Assembly: GCA_019894875.1 (NCBI GenBank)
Contig: JAGXNR010000051.1
Span: 1 to 18,408 of the forward strand
Direction of reading: 5' to 3'
Origin: Promethearchaeota archaeon
GTDB taxonomy: Archaea > Asgardarchaeota > Lokiarchaeia > Sigynarchaeales > SOKP01
Length of the DNA: 18,408 nt
Part shown: piece by piece, positions 14,301-18,408 of the stretch
How the letters are laid out: every line of letters begins with the position of its first letter
How positions within the stretch are numbered: position 1 is the first letter of the stretch
Notes under the pieces: generated by a model
The model's database searches: none
What the model was told of the DNA's origin: nothing
The model's input: only the letters and a program-made list of their open reading frames with translations
Made by a program: the position numbers and the translations under genes

Positions 14301-17252
14301 AAGAAATTGTTGTATTACATCTTCTTCTTTATCATTAGGATATTCAACTGCTATAGTGTCTCTAATATTTTTTCCAATTACTTCTTCTTCATCCCATCCA
14401 TATATAGATTCTGCTGCATTGTTCCAGGTTATAACATTAAAATCTAAATCGGTAGATATAATAGCATCAGAAACTTCATCAACTAACCTCGCTTGATACT
14501 GTATCTTTTCTTCTGCTTTTTTACGCTCAGTAGTATCTCTTACTAAGCTAACAATTCCAATTTTCTCACGGCTTTCATCCCTAAGCTCACTAATTGCATG
14601 TTCAGTAGGAAATATAGTTCCATTTTTCCGTTTCATTCTAAATTCAAAATTGTGAATATTACCAAATTGTTGAAGCTTCGGGAGAACTGCTTTTTGAAAG
14701 GCTTTAAGTGAATTATTATCGATATGTAAGAACGCACTTGTACGACCAATTATTTCATCTCGTGAATACCCAAACATTTTCTCTGATATGGGATTGCAAT
14801 CAATAATTTTGGGAGGAATTTCATCATCTAAGATAAATATTGCATCTTGAAGATTATATAGAGTAGTTTCAAGTAATTGTTTACTTTCTCTTAACTCATT
14901 TTCAGCTTTTTTTCGTTCAGTAATATCTTCTCCCGAGCTCAAAAGACCAGTTATTATTCCATTTGAATCTCTGAATAAAATAGTAGACCAAGCAATTAGT
15001 TTTTCTTCTCCTTTTTTAGTCAATACAAGATTCTCATAAAATGGTATTACATCAATCTCACCTTTCAACAATTTCTTGAAATAATCTTTTACTCTTTCTC
15101 TCCCCTGTGTAGGTAGGCAATTATCAAACCAGTTCTTACCAATTAATTCCCCTTCATCCCATCCCAAAATATCATTTCCTTTTTGATTTATCACTGATAT
15201 ATTTCCGTCTCTATCTAACGCAACTATAACTACATTTACCAGATTTAAATACATTTCTGCTTTTTCTCTTTCTTGGTGTACTTTTTCTTCGATTCTCTTA
15301 CGCTCTGTTATATCAATTATTATACCTCTTACTCCTACTTTATTTTTTACTTTATCATAGAATTTTTGGTTATATTCTGTTACACATCTAATTTTACCAT
15401 TTTTACAAATAATACGATATTCTCTCTTGTCAGTTTCATCTATACGTTCATGAAATTTTTTAACTTTTTCATCAATTTCTTGAATATCATCAGGATGGAT
15501 GATCTGGTTCCATTTTATTCGCCCCGAGACAAAATCATCTTCATTATATCCGGTAATATTTTCAACCTCTCCATGAAAAAACGCGGCTGTAAAATCTTGA
15601 TAACCTTGAAATGCTATTCCTTGAAAATTTTCGATGAAACTACGATATTTAACTTCCGAACTTTCCAGTTCTTGTTCTGCTTTCTTACGCTCAGTTATAT
15701 CTCTAAATAAACCTACAATTTTCTTTTTATTATCTTTTTCAATTAGTTGACCACTTGAAGAAACTGTTACATAATGACCTTCTTTGTGCTGAATTCTGAA
15801 TTCTACCGATCCAGCTTCTCCTGTGTTCACAACATAATTTTGATTCTTTAGGAGTTCTTCCTGATCTTCTGGATGTATAAATCTAAAAGCATTTTGATTT
15901 ATCATTTCATCTGGTTTATAACCTAACATATCAATTGTCTGAGGACTTAAATAAGTGATTTTCCCATCCAAATCAAGTTCAAAAATTGCATCTAAAATGT
16001 TATCAATTAACGTGCGATATCTCTCCTCAGAGTCTTTCAATTTGTGCTCAGCTTCTTTCTTCTCGGTTATGTCAATCATGACGCTTAAAACTGCGGGTTT
16101 TCCCTCATATGTAATGGTTTTGGAGTAATCATCTACCCAAATATATTCTCCCGACTTCTTTATTCCCATAAATTGATACTGATCCATAACACCATCTAAT
16201 CCCTGTTGTTTCTTACTTGATTGTTCAGGCACAAATTTCCTATAATCAGGATGTATTATCTTAAGAAACTCTCCAGCTTTCCAATTTTTCATTTCTTCTA
16301 TTGAATACCCAGATAACATTTCCATTTGTCTATTAACATATTTAACAATTCCATTCTGGGCAATTACTATACCAACTAATGATTGATCAGAGATTGTTCT
16401 GAATTTCTCTTCAGATTCTTTTAATTCTTTAGTTCTTTCGATTACCCTTTTTTCTAATTCATTACTCAGTTTTTTATAATCTTCTATAGATTCTTTTAAT
16501 TTCTCTTCAGCTATTATGTGTTTTGTCACATCTTCAACTGTACATATCATCCCATCATATATTCCATCTTTATTTTTTGGAATTAGCCATCCAGATTGAT
16601 AACTTTGTCTACCTCTGGGTGTTGTAACGGGTACAGCATCATAATAAACAGGGTTTAATTTATCTTTAGCTTTTAAATAGTAAGGTTTAAAATATTTCAG
16701 TGTAATTTCTGAGAAATCTTTCAAAACATTGGCACCAACAATTTTATCTGCAGGTATTCCTGCAATATTTTCCATTCCTTTATTTGTAAAAAATATTATG
16801 TCATCCCTATTAGTGACCCAGATCCCATTGATGACGCCATTTAGTATGGTTTTGTAAAACTCTTCTGTTTCTTCTAATAGTTGTTCAGGTTTTAGAATTA
16901 TTAAAAAACCCTTTGAATCATAAAAATTATTTTTTAATTTACAATAAAATTTAAAATTTTTATAGATCCCATTCGCATGTTTTAATCTTAACATTTGAAC
17001 AACTGGCTTACCTTCAGTACATTTATCTAATATATTAATTGCAGTTTCGAGGTCTTCATACCATACATAATTTAACCAAGAATTTCCTATTAAATCATCA
17101 CTCTTATACCCTAAAGATTTTATCAAGGGTAAATTATTGATGTATTCAATTTCACCTACTTGATTTATAATTATGGTTAGCTCATTTATACTTTCTGTAA
17201 TCAATTCACAATTTTCTTGAAAAACTTTTAATCTTTCTTTTGATTCAATCAT
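11343..17252 (-). CDS. Giant soluble histidine kinase with about 13 PAS domains
   Basis: This 1969-residue sensor kinase consists almost entirely of PAS modules, which I place at about 10-122, 131-248, 283-405, 410-527, 534-658, 663-783, 792-918, 920-1036, 1044-1160, 1166-1303, 1309-1431, 1438-1600 and 1605-1728. A coiled-coil segment (245-282) follows module 2, and DITERKKAE-type linkers join most of the others. HisKA follows with phosphorylated H1744 (RTSHELKTP), then HATPase with N box N1858/N1862, G1 box D1890-x-G1892-x-G1894 and G2 box G1923-x-G1925-x-G1927. Module 10 carries four cysteines (1217, 1227, 1233, 1236). Module 12 is enlarged, with an extra region DYTDLKRYVDKLKASGI. There are no membrane segments or receiver domain. 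GGTG lies eight bases before the ATG as a ribosome-binding site. Typical PAS kinases have one to six sensor modules. The partner regulator is not in the window, and the ligands are unknown. Confidence 0.93.
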   Translation of the reverse strand: MIESKERLKVFQENCELITESINELTIIINQVGEIEYINNLPLIKSLGYKSDDLIGNSWLNYVWYEDLETAINILDKCTEGKPVVQMLRLKHANGIYKNFKFYCKLKNNFYDSKGFLIILKPEQLLEETEEFYKTILNGVINGIWVTNRDDIIFFTNKGMENIAGIPADKIVGANVLKDFSEITLKYFKPYYLKAKDKLNPVYYDAVPVTTPRGRQSYQSGWLIPKNKDGIYDGMICTVEDVTKHIIAEEKLKESIEDYKKLSNELEKRVIERTKELKESEEKFRTISDQSLVGIVIAQNGIVKYVNRQMEMLSGYSIEEMKNWKAGEFLKIIHPDYRKFVPEQSSKKQQGLDGVMDQYQFMGIKKSGEYIWVDDYSKTITYEGKPAVLSVMIDITEKKEAEHKLKDSEERYRTLIDNILDAIFELDLDGKITYLSPQTIDMLGYKPDEMINQNAFRFIHPEDQEELLKNQNYVVNTGEAGSVEFRIQHKEGHYVTVSSSGQLIEKDNKKKIVGLFRDITERKKAEQELESSEVKYRSFIENFQGIAFQGYQDFTAAFFHGEVENITGYNEDDFVSGRIKWNQIIHPDDIQEIDEKVKKFHERIDETDKREYRIICKNGKIRCVTEYNQKFYDKVKNKVGVRGIIIDITERKRIEEKVHQEREKAEMYLNLVNVVIVALDRDGNISVINQKGNDILGWDEGELIGKNWFDNCLPTQGRERVKDYFKKLLKGEIDVIPFYENLVLTKKGEEKLIAWSTILFRDSNGIITGLLSSGEDITERKKAENELRESKQLLETTLYNLQDAIFILDDEIPPKIIDCNPISEKMFGYSRDEIIGRTSAFLHIDNNSLKAFQKAVLPKLQQFGNIHNFEFRMKRKNGTIFPTEHAISELRDESREKIGIVSLVRDTTERKKAEEKIQYQARLVDEVSDAIISTDLDFNVITWNNAAESIYGWDEEEVIGKNIRDTIAVEYPNDKEEDVIQQFLEDGSWKGEVIQYNRDGLPLNILSSVTLIEDITGKPTGAVAINRDITERKKAEEKIRESEKRLKDLIEAVPVGISITIPEGKMIECNSTSFQDFGYNSKEEFLETPVIDLYRLPSDREKFVELLRSGLVKDFEAEFKRKDGSIFWGSLTSIAQKMGDQITLINSFQDITDRKLSEIKIQQSEAELTAIYNYTPIAILLVDNERRIRKINKFALKLTDRQEKEVFGIHGGEALRCLYSIKDPRGCGFSEYCQDCIIRNTVLDTFKTKNPHINVEATLYLLPGGDSDKVHLLISTVPLKFDGEDLVLISLIDITDRMNAEQKLKESEERFKYLVSSSPTILYTSKVSGDYGATFISNNVQKKWGYSSEDFINDSEFWLNHIHPDDKEYVLSTLSKLFEEEHTKYDYRFKLNDGSYRWMQDEHTLIKDKEGNPFETIGSVIDINDRKEVEQKLIESEERYRELFENSPIGLLEQDYTDLKRYVDKLKASGIIDFEKYFKEYPEEVINCISKIRLIDVNNKAVELYKANSKEEIFDLKIKSEKDLYRHSSSEVLMTNKLELLSLIEGNTTFECEVVTETITGDAVYIYMRTLVIPGSETTWSKVIVSVLDITTRKETEQKLKESEEKFRTIAEQSSMGMIIQQDGFIKFANTAVSEILGCTLEEIDLLTLEEAFKKIDKEELSIIVEMFNKTQNGGVDSENRYLFRILINSGKIKWIEIFTKPIIYQGENAALSTFIDITLKKEVEEELKEVSRLKSELLSRTSHELKTPLVSIKGYADLLLSQHYDWLDFYTISILHEIKQGCSRLETLIKDLIETSKLESGEVVLNKSEENLAFLVRFCIRDLQGLLEIRNHKLLLEIQEDMKTLFEKERIYDVIINLLSNAIKYTPSGGIIKINSEIKNDFYILSINDNGIGLTKDEMSKIFQKFGKIERYGKGLDVISEGSGLGLYISKNIVELHGGNIWVESKGKDKGSTFYFSLPILKNKKNTS

Positions 17253-17406
17253 ATCTAATCCACCCTGTTAGATTTTAACGAATAGAACTTAATTATTCTG
17301 AATCTAATATTTACCATTAAATTACAAAATAAGTTGTATTTAACACTTTCGTTAGCAAAAATTATCGACAAAAACGTAAGAAGAGTAAAAGATATAATTT
17401 TATCAT
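17253..17406. other. Gap upstream of the giant kinase
   Basis: On the minus strand, TAAATATTAG near 17303-17313 could be the kinase TATA box, giving a leader of about 30 bases that includes the GGGTGGAT ribosome-binding sequence. No RNA gene or strong repeat is visible. Confidence 0.3.
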
Positions 17407-18330
17407 TTATTCTATTCCATAAACATGCCTTGGAGCAAGATATTTTGGAAATCTGTCTATTAAACTCAACCTAGCAAGATAACAGAGATGGCATTCATCT
17501 ACATACTCCTTCTCATGCCTAATATCAAATTCCTTAACTAATTGAGTAGGACCTCCTCGAATTAATGGACCACATATTGGGTGTGAAGCGGTATTATAAT
17601 TCTTGATTAATTCTGATAGTGGGGTTTCCCAAAAATTACCTATGCTTAATCCTTGACAAACATGTGCATTTCCAAAAGAATCCACATGGATTCTCCCAAG
17701 TCCCTTAAAATCTTCATATGGACATTTATTAAATTCATCCCATGATCTTTTTGGTAGACCTTTAACCAATTTCTCTACAGCTCTCCCCTTAAACATAGCT
17801 CCACCACTAATTACAGGTTCTCCTTTTTCTTGGTCTTTTTTAACTGTTGGTTCTTCAATACAAATTGTCATTGAAGGTAATTCTAGGTTATCAGAAGCCT
17901 TTTTGGCTATTTTTGACAGACTTTGATCTTGATTCTCATAATGAAATGTATCATCACTTATACTAACATTATCTACACCCAACTCAGAAAAGGGCTTAAG
18001 CCATATTTCCGCATCCTCAATACTCGTTGCCCAATATGAGTTTGTGACTACCCCAACTTTAAATCCATATTCTTTACTTAATTTTATTCCCTCAACCATA
18101 ATAGGATAATAAAGAAATGGTTCACCACCCTCAAAATATATCCATTCTACTGTTCCAATTTTTTTTGCCTCACCAAGAACTTCTTTAATTTGTCTTATCG
18201 TGAATGTTCCTTGAGAATTTGGGCTACAATATAAAAAACAATGGTCACACGCATAATTGCATGTATATGTTAATAAAAAATGGATACCTTTCAACATTTT
18301 TACTTCACTTTCAAATATGGGTTTTTTCAT
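17407..18330 (-). CDS. Radical SAM protein with C-terminal cysteine-rich (SPASM-like) region
   Basis: The radical SAM motif CNYACDHC places C24, C28 and C31 as ligands of the 4Fe-4S cluster that cleaves S-adenosylmethionine. GGEP (68-71) is the SAM-binding motif, and VVTNSYW (94-100) and VSISDD (122-127) fit later strands of the partial TIM barrel. A further cysteine, C35, is close to the first cluster. The C-terminal part has C203, C225, C253, C280 and C283, a pattern fitting one auxiliary iron-sulfur cluster as in SPASM/Twitch proteins. Those often modify peptides or proteins, but no precursor peptide gene is visible, and the substrate is unknown. At 307 residues it is short for a full two-cluster SPASM enzyme. 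The start is ATG at 18330; an ATG at codon 12, just before LKGIHFLLTYTC, is an alternative. No clear ribosome-binding site is present. Confidence 0.87.
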   Translation of the reverse strand: MKKPIFESEVKMLKGIHFLLTYTCNYACDHCFLYCSPNSQGTFTIRQIKEVLGEAKKIGTVEWIYFEGGEPFLYYPIMVEGIKLSKEYGFKVGVVTNSYWATSIEDAEIWLKPFSELGVDNVSISDDTFHYENQDQSLSKIAKKASDNLELPSMTICIEEPTVKKDQEKGEPVISGGAMFKGRAVEKLVKGLPKRSWDEFNKCPYEDFKGLGRIHVDSFGNAHVCQGLSIGNFWETPLSELIKNYNTASHPICGPLIRGGPTQLVKEFDIRHEKEYVDECHLCYLARLSLIDRFPKYLAPRHVYGIE

Positions 18331-18408
18331 TATAAATTATTTACAATCTCAAATAAAATTAATTAATCAAAGTTCATTTAATTCCTTAAATTTCATTAAG
18401 AGTGAAGA

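Noticed and set aside
13300..16450. Tandem DNA repeats at the PAS linkers (DITERKKAE-type segments)
   Set aside because: The similarity is at protein level and reflects conserved signalling helices between PAS domains. The DNA copies are diverged and not a mobile or CRISPR-like repeat.
4014..17252. Frequent 60-150 codon open frames on the plus strand opposite the two kinases
   Set aside because: They are antisense shadows of the PAS repeats. They are hydrophobic and Ser/Ile/Phe-rich, as expected for the complement of charged helical linkers, with no ribosome-binding sites or recognisable domains.

Overview
The window is AT-rich and archaeal. The clearest lineage marker is the 950-residue leucyl-tRNA synthetase of the archaeal/eukaryotic type. 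Where promoters can be seen they look like archaeal TATA boxes, and several genes have short or near-absent leaders. A Ras/Rab-like small GTPase carrying an N-terminal roadblock/LC7-like domain, together with many soluble PAS histidine kinases, points to an Asgard archaeon (Promethearchaeota), perhaps Lokiarchaeia-like. That placement is inferred from gene content and was not tested by phylogeny.

Layout. 1-562 has no supportable gene. 563-835 (-) is a cold-shock-domain protein. 927-1267 (-) is a broken small gene whose second half is the C-terminal half of a PAS domain; one missing A in an A5 run would restore its frame. 1459-2412 (+) is an M23-like metallopeptidase-fold protein with no signal peptide. 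It converges on a class III PLP aminotransferase at 2447-3904 (-). 4014-6725 (-) is a five-PAS histidine kinase. The 405-bp divergent region 6726-7130 holds a good TATA box followed by two strong stem-loops, then leuS (7131-9983, +). leuS converges, with a 14-bp gap, on the roadblock-GTPase gene (9998-11191, -). Upstream of the GTPase on the same strand is a 1969-residue histidine kinase with about 13 PAS modules (11343-17252, -), and then a radical SAM protein (17407-18330, -).

How the genes may work together. leuS, csp and the aminotransferase look like housekeeping genes. The signalling genes dominate by length: two soluble hybrid-free histidine kinases with nearly identical transmitter ends, a broken PAS fragment related to one of their sensor modules, and a GTPase with its own roadblock domain. 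No response regulator or receiver domain is present, so the partners of both kinases lie elsewhere. The same-strand order of the giant kinase and the GTPase suggests, but does not show, a functional link.

Most interesting points: the single-chain roadblock-GTPase with no prenylation site, the structured leuS leader (or separate small RNA), the giant PAS array with a four-cysteine module, and the frameshifted PAS remnant.
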